From positions 273 to 29,706 of the forward strand of contig DJPC01000016.1 of assembly GCA_002439665.1 (NCBI GenBank): a DNA stretch of 29,434 nucleotides. Direction: 5' to 3'. Under the pieces are notes generated by a model. It ran no database searches. It was not told the origin of the DNA and was given only the letters and a program-made list of their open reading frames with translations. Within the stretch, counting starts at the first letter, position 1, and the number at the start of each line of letters is the position of its first letter. The position numbers and the translations under genes were made by a program. This DNA comes from Dialister sp. UBA6422. Lineage in GTDB: Bacteria; Bacillota; Negativicutes; Veillonellales; Dialisteraceae. Below, piece after piece: positions 1-8,226 of the stretch.

Positions 1-792
1 GTTAGTCGCTGGATCAAGCTGGATGGCGTAGTCGCCTTCGTCTCCTACAGAGCCACTGCATCCCCTTTTGAAATCCAAAGTACCTCTAAAAATCTTCTTA
101 GATTCATCGGCCAGCGCACCTTTCACATCGATTTCAGCTTTTGTCTTTTTGCCTACATGGTCAATGTGATAAAACAGATCAAGCTGCTGTTTTTCTCTAG
201 CAGCATATACTGCTTTTTCTGTCATTTCAGACTTGTCGCCCAATAGCTTACCATAGCTATGAACGATAATCTTCTCTCCAGATAATTCTGCCGATGCAAA
301 ATGAGCTTTGGCCCCATCAGCAAAAAGGGTATGCCGCTGATCATATACCATTGTCTTGGCATGTCCATTTTCTACGGTAGACACAGTAAGCGTAGCGTTT
401 TCAGCCAGCTCATAATACACAGCTTTCACGCAAGTTCCCTCTACCGTATCACCTTTTATGTGCCACACCAATGACAAGGTAGAACCTTTTCCTACATGCA
501 CCAAAAACTGTCCTGCAAAATCAGGGGTAGCCGTAAGTGTAATGCTAAGTTTGGCTTCCTTATGATCAGGAACAGAAATGGTATACGACTTTCCTTGGCT
601 GCTAGCTGCTACTGTTTCTTTCGAAGCCCCATCAAAAGAAGCGGGTAATGTCCCTCCTTCTGTGATATACGTATCATCAGAAAAAGTCACTTCTCCTTGA
701 TTCTTAGGTTCTTCAAAAGAAAGGGACGTATCATTGGTATGAAGATACCGATAAGTAAGTAGCGGCAACCGGTTGACTTTAATTTCTTCCAT
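1..792 (-). CDS. sufD: Fe-S cluster assembly protein SufD (partial, 3' end outside window)
   Basis: SufD is the partner of SufB in the SufBC2D scaffold complex that builds and hands on Fe-S clusters in the cytosol. The reading frame is open from the left window edge to an ATG just downstream of sufB; about 264 codons are present and the C-terminal part lies outside. The visible part has the beta-helix style of the SufB/SufD family, for example GTLDFKRGCSGSVGDEGDYA near the break, where the conserved core of the family begins. Two adjacent ATGs (795 and 792) follow the ribosome site AAGGAGG. The second has the better spacing (5 bases, against 2) and is preferred. The ribosome site overlaps the end of sufB, so the gene is cotranscribed as third gene of sufC-sufB-sufD. 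The identification rests on order plus sequence style; I am fairly sure. Confidence 0.88.
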   Translation of the reverse strand, partial: MEEIKVNRLPLLTYRYLHTNDTSLSFEEPKNQGEVTFSDDTYITEGGTLPASFDGASKETVAASSQGKSYTISVPDHKEAKLSITLTATPDFAGQFLVHVGKGSTLSLVWHIKGDTVEGTCVKAVYYELAENATLTVSTVENGHAKTMVYDQRHTLFADGAKAHFASAELSGEKIIVHSYGKLLGDKSEMTEKAVYAAREKQQLDLFYHIDHVGKKTKAEIDVKGALADESKKIFRGTLDFKRGCSGSVGDEGDYAIQLDPATN

Positions 793-802
793 CATGCCCT
801 CC

Positions 803-2215
803 TTATCCTATAGCGCCTTCAAATTCCAAATCAATGAGACGATTCATTTCCACCGCATATTCCAAAGGCAAGGCCTTGGAAATCGGTTCTGCAAACCCGC
901 GAACCAACATAGCCTTTGCATCTTCCTCAGTCAGGCCACGGCTCATGAGATAATAAATATCTTCATCAGGGATGCGACCAATTTTGGCTTCATGCCCCAA
1001 ATCAATGTCATCATTTTCAATGATAATATCAGGAATAGTATCTGAACGGGATTCATTATCCAGCATCAAAGATTCGCAACTGATAGATCCCTTTGTTCCA
1101 GTCGCTTTGGGACCGATGTAAACGACACCACGATAAATGGCTGTTCCCCCTGCTTTGGAAATGGATTTGGAATTCACTGTCATAGACGTATTCTTGCCCA
1201 AAGCTTCTACTTTAGAACCTGTATCTAAGTATTGTCCCTTGCCAGCAAAGGTGATACCCGTAAATTCACAGGTAGACCGATCGCCCTTAAGGACCGTATC
1301 TGGATACAAACAAGAGGTATGAGAGCCAAAAGACCCAGATACCCATATCATATGACCATCCTCTTCTACCAAAGCTTTTTTGGTATTCAGATTGTACATA
1401 TTCTTTGACCAGTTTTCGATGGTGGAATACCGAAGAGAAGCGCCTTTCTTGACAAAGAGCTCTACCGCACCAGCGTGAAGATTGGCTACATTATATCGAG
1501 GCGCACTGCACCCTTCAATAAAATGACAATCTGCCCCTTCTTCCACAATGATTAAGGTATGTTCAAACTGCCCTGCACCAGGAGCATTTAAGCGGAAATA
1601 ACTCTGAAGCGGCATCCGTACATGCACCCCTTTAGGCACATAGACAAAAGAACCGCCAGACCATACCGCATAATGGAGAGCTGCGAATTTATGATAATTA
1701 GGCGTAATCAGTTTTCCAAAATATGGTTTAATGAGTTCTGGGTATTTCTTAACAGCTGTTTCGAAATCCACATAAATAACTCCTTGTTCTTCCAATTCTT
1801 TTTGGATATTATGATACACCACTTCAGAATCATACTGCGCCCCTACACCAGCCAAAGACTTCTTTTCCGCCTCTGGAATGCCCAGACGATCAAAGGTATC
1901 CCTAATATTTTCAGGAAGATCTTCCCACTTGGCCTTCATGTCTGTTTTAGGACGCACATAAGTATCAATATGGGTCATATCCAATTCAGAAATATCCGGT
2001 CCCCAGGGTGGAAAATCCAATTTATTATATATCTGAAGCGCAGCCAGACGCTTTTCTAACATCCATTCTGGTTCCTCTTTTTTGGCAGAAATTTCACGAA
2101 TGATATCTTCTGTCAACCCAGCATCCGCCTTGTAAGAGAATTCTACCGCATCTTTGATATCATAAATACTGCGATTGATATCCTCCACTTGGCTTCTTAC
2201 TTTTTCCTCCGCCAT
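803..2215 (-). CDS. sufB: Fe-S cluster scaffold protein SufB
   Basis: SufB is the main scaffold on which the SUF machinery assembles Fe-S clusters, in complex with the ATPase SufC and with SufD. The 470-residue length is normal for the family. Recognisable blocks are the N-terminal SufB-specific region (KSLAGVGAQYDSEVVYHNI), the beta-helix core (SGSFGSHTSCLYPDTVLKGD), and the C-terminal SCESLMLDNESRSDTIP and LGHEAKIGRIPDEDIYYLMS segments. The first of these holds the conserved Cys that corresponds to the catalytic cysteine of the family. The start follows GAGGTG, 7 bases upstream, inside the end of sufC. The gap to sufC is only two bases, so translation is probably coupled. No SufS/SufU cysteine desulfurase pair is visible; it may lie beyond the left edge. 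Confidence 0.97.
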   Translation of the reverse strand: MAEEKVRSQVEDINRSIYDIKDAVEFSYKADAGLTEDIIREISAKKEEPEWMLEKRLAALQIYNKLDFPPWGPDISELDMTHIDTYVRPKTDMKAKWEDLPENIRDTFDRLGIPEAEKKSLAGVGAQYDSEVVYHNIQKELEEQGVIYVDFETAVKKYPELIKPYFGKLITPNYHKFAALHYAVWSGGSFVYVPKGVHVRMPLQSYFRLNAPGAGQFEHTLIIVEEGADCHFIEGCSAPRYNVANLHAGAVELFVKKGASLRYSTIENWSKNMYNLNTKKALVEEDGHMIWVSGSFGSHTSCLYPDTVLKGDRSTCEFTGITFAGKGQYLDTGSKVEALGKNTSMTVNSKSISKAGGTAIYRGVVYIGPKATGTKGSISCESLMLDNESRSDTIPDIIIENDDIDLGHEAKIGRIPDEDIYYLMSRGLTEEDAKAMLVRGFAEPISKALPLEYAVEMNRLIDLEFEGAIG

Positions 2216-2217
2216 GA

Positions 2218-2961
2218 TTACACCTCACTGCGGTATGCATCAAAACCATTGGTTTCGATTTCATCCACCAGTTCAGGGCCGCCTTCTTTAACGATACGAC
2301 CATCAATGAGCACATGAACAAATTCTGGAGTAATAAACTTTAGGATTTGATTCAGATGGGTGATAATCAGGATGGCATTGTTTTCATTGTGGTATTCAGA
2401 AATATTTTGAGATACAATGCGGACCGCATCTACATCAAGACCTGAATCGGTTTCATCTAGCATCGCCAGTTTCGGATCTAAGATACGCATCTGCAATATT
2501 TCACTTTTCTTTCTTTCACCCCCAGAAAAGCCATCATTCAGATATCGATCTGCATAGGATGGATCCATCGCAAGGTCTTCCATACGAGCTTTCATAAGCC
2601 GTTTGAAAGGAAAGAGTCTCTGCTGTTTCCCTGAAATAGTCGCTTTTGCGGTACGAATAAAATTTTCGGTAGTAATCCCTGCTACAGAAATAGGATTCTG
2701 GAAGGATAAGAAAATGCCTAATTTAGCTCTTTTATCTACCGAAAGAGTCGTAATATCTTCCCCTTCAAAATAAATATGCCCCTCAGTAATTTTATAGACC
2801 GGATTTCCCATGATGGCATGAAGCAGCGTTGACTTGCCTGCCCCGTTAACGCCCATAATCACATGGACTTCCCCTGTATTCACGGTGAGGTTAATGCCGT
2901 GAAGGAGTTCTTTTCCGCCTACAGATACGTGGAGATTTTCCACGCGAAGTAATTCACTCAT
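2218..2961 (-). CDS. sufC: Fe-S cluster assembly ATPase SufC
   Basis: SufC is the cytosolic ABC-type ATPase that drives conformational change in the SufBD scaffold. It is not a transporter. The 247 residues contain Walker A GVNGAGKST (about 37-45), Q-loop SFQNP (86-90), signature SGGERKKSE (from 146), Walker B LAMLDETDSGLD (165-176) and the H-loop LIITHLNQIL. The TDSGLD sequence and the KKSE after the signature are typical of SufC as opposed to transport ATPases. The ATG is preceded by a strong ribosome site, GAGGTGATC. It is the first gene of sufC-sufB-sufD, and a near-consensus promoter lies about 70 bases upstream of the start. Confidence 0.97.
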   Translation of the reverse strand: MSELLRVENLHVSVGGKELLHGINLTVNTGEVHVIMGVNGAGKSTLLHAIMGNPVYKITEGHIYFEGEDITTLSVDKRAKLGIFLSFQNPISVAGITTENFIRTAKATISGKQQRLFPFKRLMKARMEDLAMDPSYADRYLNDGFSGGERKKSEILQMRILDPKLAMLDETDSGLDVDAVRIVSQNISEYHNENNAILIITHLNQILKFITPEFVHVLIDGRIVKEGGPELVDEIETNGFDAYRSEV

Positions 2962-2991
2962 TTGATCACCTCAAACTATATTGTAACCTGC

Positions 2992-3009
2992 ATGCGCTAA
3001 ATAGCGTAT
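2992..3009. repeat. 18-base dyad in the suf leader, possible operator
   Basis: The sequence ATGCGCTA-AA-TAGCGTAT is an inverted repeat with one mismatch. It sits just downstream of the predicted suf transcription start, a usual place for a repressor site. An Rrf2/IscR-type regulator would be a natural candidate for an Fe-S operon. That assignment is inference, since the site does not match a consensus I can recite with confidence. Confidence 0.4.
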
Positions 3010-3028
3010 ACAATTGAAATCTTATTTC

Positions 3029-3057
3029 ATTATATTCGATTTGCTCTTCTATTACAA
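3029..3057 (-). promoter_or_regulatory. Promoter of the suf operon
   Basis: Reading on the minus strand, a -35 TTGTAA (3052-3057) and a perfect -10 TATAAT (3029-3034) are separated by 17 bases. Transcription would start near 3022, about 60 bases before the sufC ATG. There is no other gene between it and sufC, and the preceding gene ends in a strong terminator. Confidence 0.75.
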
Positions 3058-3070
3058 GACATAAGGAGGC

Positions 3071-3086
3071 CTTGAGAAATCTCGAG
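3071..3086. repeat. 16-base dyad upstream of the suf promoter
   Basis: CTTGAGA-AA-TCTCGAG is an inverted repeat with one mismatch, centred about 22 bases upstream of the -35 box. The position would suit an activator or a second operator. No regulator can be named. Confidence 0.35.
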
Positions 3087-3093
3087 TGATTCA

Positions 3094-3146
3094 AAGAATT
3101 TATAGTCATATAAATTTTATACAAACCATGAGCCCTATAAATTCTT
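3094..3146. repeat. Nested inverted repeats in the gap between suf and the solute-binding gene
   Basis: AAGAATTTATAG (3094-3105) is repeated perfectly in inverted orientation as CTATAAATTCTT (3135-3146). Within the left part lies a second perfect dyad, AATTTATA-GTCA-TATAAATT (3097-3116). The two structures share the left arm and so exclude each other. Apart from the suf promoter, three dyads and the terminator at 3288-3336, I see no gene in the roughly 376-base gap 2962-3337. Confidence 0.45.
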
Positions 3147-3287
3147 ACACAGCCACCTATTTACCATTTTCTCTTCTCTCTTTTGCAAAAAGCGCAAGAA
3201 TTTTTTGAGACCATAAATATATAAGAAATAAAAATGTCCACAAATTCACTCTATGCATAAAAATAAACCATTCTATTTCCTAAAAAG

Positions 3288-3336
3288 AAAAAGAGTGTGT
3301 GACAAAATACTTACCCATTTGTCACACACTCTTTTT
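3288..3336 (-). terminator. Strong terminator after the solute-binding protein gene
   Basis: A 19-base perfect stem (3288-3306 with 3318-3336, core AGAGTGTGTGACAAA) encloses an 11-base loop and is followed on the minus strand by TTTTTCTTTTTA. It begins directly after the stop codon at 3338. The A/T tracts on both sides mean it could also stop transcription on the plus strand. Confidence 0.9.
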
Positions 3337-3337
3337 T

Positions 3338-4174
3338 CTATTTCTGGATATCTGGTTCTTGACTGAAGTTACTATCAGAAAACCACTTATCATAAATTTT
3401 ATCGTATTCCCCATTACTCATCAAAGTAGCAATGGCATCATTCACCTGTTTCTGTAATTCTGGATCCTTTTTGTTGAGAAGCATGACAAATCCGCCGCTG
3501 CCAGAAATAATGCCTGCGCCTCTCAGTTTTTCTTTAGCTCCATGTTCCATATAAAAACGAGCCACTGGTTTATCCAAAATCAGTGCATCAGCTTCTTTAT
3601 TTTCTACCGCTTGTATCAGCTGGTCATGGTAATCGTATTTTTTGACTTCACCGCCATACTGTTGCGCCGTTTCCACATATACGGTCCCTTTTTCCACAGC
3701 TACTGTCTTTCCCTTTAAGTCTTCTGGTCCCTTGATAGAGTTATCGCCCTTCCGTGATAGGATCGCTACATTTTCCTTGCTATAGTAAGTGGAAGAAAAA
3801 TTCACTTTATCCGCTCTATCCTGTGTCATATCACAAGCTGCTACTGCTATATCGGCCTTATTATCTACCAGTGCAGGAACCAATTGATCAAATGGCATAC
3901 TTTCATAAGTAGTTTCTGCGCCCATCTCTTTAGCAACTGCTTTGGTGATATCGACATCAAAGCCTACGATTTCCCCTTTGTTATCTTTATAGACAAAAGG
4001 TGGATAGGTGGCAATACATGCTACTTTTAATACTTTCTTAGGTGATGCCGAAGTAGAAGCTGCTTCTGATTTCGGATTTTCACTCTTCGCTGTGCCGCCG
4101 CATCCAGATGCCAAACCCATAGCCAAGAGCGCCAATACGCAAGCTCCAGCTTTCATCCATTGACGATTCATCAT
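3338..4174 (-). CDS. Amino-acid ABC transporter solute-binding lipoprotein (family 3)
   Basis: This is predicted to be the extracytoplasmic binding component of a polar amino acid importer. The 278-residue protein opens with a lipoprotein signal: positive start, hydrophobic stretch, and lipobox LASGC with the modified Cys at residue 25. A serine/lysine-rich spacer follows, then a type 3 periplasmic binding domain. Family marks are YPPFVYKDNKGEIVGFDVDI, the PFDQLVPAL and KADIAVAACDMT segments, LKGKTVAVEKGTV and a C-terminal GEYDKIYDKWF. The start has AAGGAGG six bases upstream. The gene stands alone between a promoter and a terminator, with no permease or ATPase gene next to it, so it must share a transporter encoded elsewhere or act as a sensor protein. 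The substrate cannot be told from sequence alone. Confidence 0.9.
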   Translation of the reverse strand: MMNRQWMKAGACVLALLAMGLASGCGGTAKSENPKSEAASTSASPKKVLKVACIATYPPFVYKDNKGEIVGFDVDITKAVAKEMGAETTYESMPFDQLVPALVDNKADIAVAACDMTQDRADKVNFSSTYYSKENVAILSRKGDNSIKGPEDLKGKTVAVEKGTVYVETAQQYGGEVKKYDYHDQLIQAVENKEADALILDKPVARFYMEHGAKEKLRGAGIISGSGGFVMLLNKKDPELQKQVNDAIATLMSNGEYDKIYDKWFSDSNFSQEPDIQK

Positions 4175-4221
4175 ATGACGCCTCCTTGAAAGAATTTTTG
4201 ATATACACCATTTTTCTTTTC

Positions 4222-4250
4222 ATTATATAAATAGAACCTAAAATGTGCAA
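4222..4250 (-). promoter_or_regulatory. Promoter of the solute-binding protein gene
   Basis: On the minus strand a -35 TTGCAC (4245-4250) and a perfect -10 TATAAT (4222-4227) are separated by 17 bases. They lie about 48 bases upstream of the ATG and leave a short leader. Confidence 0.75.
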
Positions 4251-4380
4251 GACTATGATACATAGAAAAGAATATCTATAAAAAGCTATATCCTTTGGCC
4301 ATATGTAACTGCTTTCTCCCCCATATATACAACTGATAAAAATGGATAGTTCCTTATTTCTTTATTTTCCAAATAGTTAT

Positions 4381-4425
4381 AAATAAAAATAGCCAGATAG
4401 GAAAAATATTTTCCCATCTGGCTAT
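4381..4425 (-). terminator. Terminator after polC
   Basis: A 17-base stem with one mismatch (4389-4405 with 4409-4425; arms ATAGCCAGAT and ATCTGGCTAT) with a 3-base loop is followed on the minus strand by TTTTTATTTAT. It lies 20 bases past the polC stop codon. Confidence 0.85.
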
Positions 4426-4445
4426 CAATAGGCGTGCTAGACCTA

Positions 4446-7400
4446 TTAGAATGAAAACAAACTAATCTGTTCTTCCTCTGGTAACCCCTTTAAGATTCCC
4501 ATGGAATCCATCATATCGATGATACTCTGGCTCACTTTGCCTCGCTTCTTTAAATCTTCTTTGGAAGTGAAGCTATGCTGTTCTCTGGCCTTCACAATTT
4601 CTTTGGCCACCGCATCCCCTAAAGCAGGAATACAGTTAAAAGGTGGTAGCAACTTACCATCCACCATAAGAAACTCCGATGCATCGGAATGTTCCAAATC
4701 GATCGGCAAGAATTCCATTCCTCTTAGATACATTTCTGCTGCTACTTCAATGACTGTGGCATTGCCTTTTTCCACAGCTGACGGTTTATCCAAAGCAGCA
4801 ATACGAGCCAATTCTGCTTTCTGTGATTCTAGGCCTTTTAAAATAACAGGTGCATTGAAAGATCCTTCTGCTCTGATGGTAAAGTACGCCGCATAGTATG
4901 CCAACGGTTGATATACCTTAAACCAAGCAATACGGAAAGCCATCATAACATAGGCCACCGCATGAGCTCTTGGGAACAAATAGCCAATTTTTAGACAAGA
5001 ATCAATAAACCATTGCGGAATATGCGCTGCATCTAGTTCTGCTCGGTTATTGGATCCTCCCTTTTCCAATCCTTTCCCTTTACGTACATTTTCCATAACC
5101 TTAAAGGAGGTCAGCGGTTTCACTCCATGTTGAATCAAAAAGTTCATCACGTCGTCTCTGGTAGAAATCGCTTCTTCCAATTTAACAGTTCCATTTTTGA
5201 TGAGGTCCTGGGCATTATTTAGCCATACATCTGTACCATGAGAAAATCCTGAAATTCGTACCAATTCAGAAAAATTCTTCGGCCTTGTATCTTCTAACAT
5301 GCCTCGCACAAAAGGCGTGCCATATTCAGGAAGCCCCAATGCACCTACAGTGACACCTTTGTTGCCAATGGCACTGGCCAGCTGTTCTGGTGTGAGTCCT
5401 AAAGCTTCTGGTGAGCTGAAGAGAGACAGTGTCTTTTTGTCATCAAAAGGAATTTTCAGTGGGTCGATGCCAGTGATATCTTGCAACATACGAATGACTT
5501 TCGGATCATCGTGGCCCAGAATATCCAGTTTCAACATACGACCAGAAATAGAATGGTAATCAAAATGAGTGGTAATAGTGCCAGGGATCTGATTTCCATT
5601 TTCATCTTTTAAATATTTTTTATTGGCTGCATATTGTAATGGAGTGAAATTATGGATATCCATATCTCTTGGACATACCATAATCCCCGCCGGATGCTGA
5701 CCGGTGGTACGCTTTACACCAGCTACCCCGGCAGAAAGTTTTTCAATGAAAATATCATTGAAGGTAAGTCCCCTATTTTCTGCATACCGTTTGACAAAGC
5801 CATAGGCGGTCTTATCTTGGATCCCTGCAATAGTTCCTGCACGGAAGACATTATCTCTTCCAAAAAGTTCTTCTGTGTACTTATGAGCCACCCCTTGATC
5901 ATCACCGGAAGAAAAGTTCAAATCGATATCAGGTACTTTATCTCCATCAAAGCCCAAGAAAACAGCAAATGGAATATTATGTCCATTTTTGGCTAGGTCA
6001 TGACCACACTTTGGACATTTTTTATCTGGTAAATCGAAGCCACCACCTACAGAGCCATCGGTAAAAAACTTTGTCCAATGGCAATGGGGACATACATAGT
6101 GCGGCGGCAGCGGATTGACTTCTGTAATACCGGACATGGTAGCGACAAAAGAAGAACCTACAGAACCTCTAGAACCCACCAAATATCCTCTATCATTGGA
6201 ATGTTTAACTAGTTTGTGAGCGATATAGTACAAAACGCCATAGCCATGATTGATGATTGGCGTCAGTTCCAAAGTCAGCCTATCCTGCACAATCTGGGGT
6301 AAAGGATCCCCATAAATGGCTTTCGCATTGGCATAGCACATGTCCACCAATTTCTTATCCGCCCCTGCAATTTTTGGATTGTAAGACTTCCATTCTTCTG
6401 CCAAAGGTTTCAGCACTTCACACTGCTCAGCAATTTTTCTCGTATTGGTGACCACGATTTCAATGGCTTTGTCTTTAGGGAGATAATCAAATTCATCTAA
6501 CATTTCCTGGGTCGTACGGATATACACCGGCGGATGGGACTCAATCTTTCCGGGTTTCTCCCAGTTGGATAGAAGAATATCTCGATTTCTTTGGTCCTCT
6601 GCAAACATATAATGAGCATCTGATGTAGCACAGCATGGCATGCCTGCTTTATCGGCGATCTCAATGACTTTTCTATTCAAATCCTGCAAATCTTTTTTGG
6701 AATTCACATGAGGAAATTTATCATCATTGATAAGAAATTCATTGTTCCCTAAGGGCTGCACTTCCAAATAATCATAGAAGCGTGCCTTTTTGAGTAATTC
6801 TTCATCACTTTCTTCTGCCAGCACAGCACGGAAGAATTCTCCCATGACACAGGCAGAACCATAAATGAGTCCTTCGTGTAATTCTTCCAAAATAGGTTTT
6901 GGAATCAGTGGTCTCTTACGATAAAACTTCAGATGAGATAAAGTAACCATACGATACAAATTGCGAAGACCTGTAATATTTTTGGCTAAAATAATAATGT
7001 GATTATACTGCTGTCTATCTGTATCTGGGTCTTCGGGAATCTGCTCAATCATATAGCCTTCCATCCCATAGATGACTTTTTGATGATATTTATCTGCCAG
7101 ATCTTGAATTTTAGGAAATGCCTGGATAACACCATGATCTGTGATAGCTACAGCAGGATGTTTCCATTTAGCCGCTGTTTTAATGACTTCTTCATTATCT
7201 ATAAGACCATCCAAACTCATTTTAGTATGCAAATGAAGTTCTACTCGCGGCGTGGGGTAATGATCTTCATGCGCAATGGTTTTCGCTTCTCCCTTTTCTA
7301 CTTGCAGAAGTTCTAGCACCAATCCCCCTGAATATTTATCCAGGCGCATATTCCCCCGCACTTTAACAACCGCACCAGGTTTGAGTCCTTCTACCCCTTC

Positions 7401-8123
7401 AGCCGCTTCTGGATGATCAAAAAATTTTTTGCAGGATACTCCATTGGTATCATCTGCTATATTCATCACAAATAGTTTTTTCTTACTTCTTAGCTCCCTC
7501 ACTTCCGAGCTAATGACAGTACCGACAAAGATAACGCCATCTTTTTCTTCATTGACACTTTTGATATCTATGGCATCCCCTTGAATATGTTTCTTTCCCA
7601 AATAGATTCCATTATCTCCACCCTTAGAACCTTCTTTAGGTGAAGCAACAAAGGCGCTCTTGGGAAGTACACTAGAAAGACTAGGGAGACCTTGGGGCAT
7701 AGACAAAGCTGGATGATTTTCTTCTACCGGCTGAATAGTTTCCTCTTGCATGGCCGCCGCTTCGATATCTTCTGCTGTAGGAAACACGGAAATATCTGGT
7801 GGCATCTCACTAGAATGACCCTGTTCTTCTGGTACGTCCGGTACGGGTGGTGTAAAAGAAAATGACTTATCAGAAGAAAGATGTTCTTCCTCTGGCATTC
7901 CCAAGGTAACAGATTGAAGTGGTGTGAATACTTCCTCTGATACATCTTCCCCATTGATATAAATGGATTCCACACAAAGAAGAGCCTTTCCCATATCTTT
8001 CAAGGCTTTAAGCGCATCTTCTTTATGTAGCGTCTTAATATACCAAGCTCTACACTCCGTATCTACTTCCAAGAGAGGGATGGCAGACCCTTCTTTTCTG
8101 GAATGTAATCTATATTTTCCCAT
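4446..8123 (-). CDS. polC: DNA polymerase III alpha subunit, PolC type, lacking the exonuclease insert
   Basis: PolC is the replicative DNA polymerase of low-GC Gram-positive lineages. In the 1225 residues I see a short N-terminal part, an acidic proline-rich linker (about 75-165), an OB-fold (about 190-280), and a PHP domain with HLHT at 297-300, TDH at 328-330 and SDAHY near 501. Next come the zinc cysteines C678, C681, C703 and C706 and the polymerase palm with PDIDLNF (731-737) and LKLDILGHDD (864-873). The protein ends in QISLF, the clamp-binding motif. In Bacillus PolC a DnaQ-like 3'-5' exonuclease interrupts the PHP domain between the YGLEA and STGLKNL segments. Here YGMEGYMIEQIPEDP runs almost directly into YNHIIILAKNITGL, so that domain is absent, which explains the short length. 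AAGGAG lies 8 bases before the ATG. No clear promoter was found upstream; a strong hairpin precedes the gene. Confidence 0.96.
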   Translation of the reverse strand: MGKYRLHSRKEGSAIPLLEVDTECRAWYIKTLHKEDALKALKDMGKALLCVESIYINGEDVSEEVFTPLQSVTLGMPEEEHLSSDKSFSFTPPVPDVPEEQGHSSEMPPDISVFPTAEDIEAAAMQEETIQPVEENHPALSMPQGLPSLSSVLPKSAFVASPKEGSKGGDNGIYLGKKHIQGDAIDIKSVNEEKDGVIFVGTVISSEVRELRSKKKLFVMNIADDTNGVSCKKFFDHPEAAEGVEGLKPGAVVKVRGNMRLDKYSGGLVLELLQVEKGEAKTIAHEDHYPTPRVELHLHTKMSLDGLIDNEEVIKTAAKWKHPAVAITDHGVIQAFPKIQDLADKYHQKVIYGMEGYMIEQIPEDPDTDRQQYNHIIILAKNITGLRNLYRMVTLSHLKFYRKRPLIPKPILEELHEGLIYGSACVMGEFFRAVLAEESDEELLKKARFYDYLEVQPLGNNEFLINDDKFPHVNSKKDLQDLNRKVIEIADKAGMPCCATSDAHYMFAEDQRNRDILLSNWEKPGKIESHPPVYIRTTQEMLDEFDYLPKDKAIEIVVTNTRKIAEQCEVLKPLAEEWKSYNPKIAGADKKLVDMCYANAKAIYGDPLPQIVQDRLTLELTPIINHGYGVLYYIAHKLVKHSNDRGYLVGSRGSVGSSFVATMSGITEVNPLPPHYVCPHCHWTKFFTDGSVGGGFDLPDKKCPKCGHDLAKNGHNIPFAVFLGFDGDKVPDIDLNFSSGDDQGVAHKYTEELFGRDNVFRAGTIAGIQDKTAYGFVKRYAENRGLTFNDIFIEKLSAGVAGVKRTTGQHPAGIMVCPRDMDIHNFTPLQYAANKKYLKDENGNQIPGTITTHFDYHSISGRMLKLDILGHDDPKVIRMLQDITGIDPLKIPFDDKKTLSLFSSPEALGLTPEQLASAIGNKGVTVGALGLPEYGTPFVRGMLEDTRPKNFSELVRISGFSHGTDVWLNNAQDLIKNGTVKLEEAISTRDDVMNFLIQHGVKPLTSFKVMENVRKGKGLEKGGSNNRAELDAAHIPQWFIDSCLKIGYLFPRAHAVAYVMMAFRIAWFKVYQPLAYYAAYFTIRAEGSFNAPVILKGLESQKAELARIAALDKPSAVEKGNATVIEVAAEMYLRGMEFLPIDLEHSDASEFLMVDGKLLPPFNCIPALGDAVAKEIVKAREQHSFTSKEDLKKRGKVSQSIIDMMDSMGILKGLPEEEQISLFSF

Positions 8124-8144
8124 GAAATAAACTCCTTATATTTG

Positions 8145-8195
8145 ACATGCTCTATGAATATATAAATAATTCATTCATATACTCATAGAGCATGT
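8145..8195 (-). promoter_or_regulatory. Long hairpin directly upstream of polC
   Basis: Arms 8145-8163 and 8177-8195 (core ACATGCTCTATGA) pair over 19 positions with one mismatch around a 13-base loop. On the minus strand it ends a few bases before the polC ribosome site and is not followed by a T-tract. It is therefore not a standard terminator for vanW. It could shield or present the polC ribosome site, protect a processed 5' end, or act as a protein target. Confidence 0.6.
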
Positions 8196-8226
8196 AATTC
8201 ACATGATTTCTATAGCTAATTACTTT

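Noticed and set aside
773..1045. Plus-strand open frames over sufB, and similar ones over polC, comEC, glmM and others
   Set aside because: All are antisense shadows of well supported minus-strand genes, with no ribosome sites or family features.
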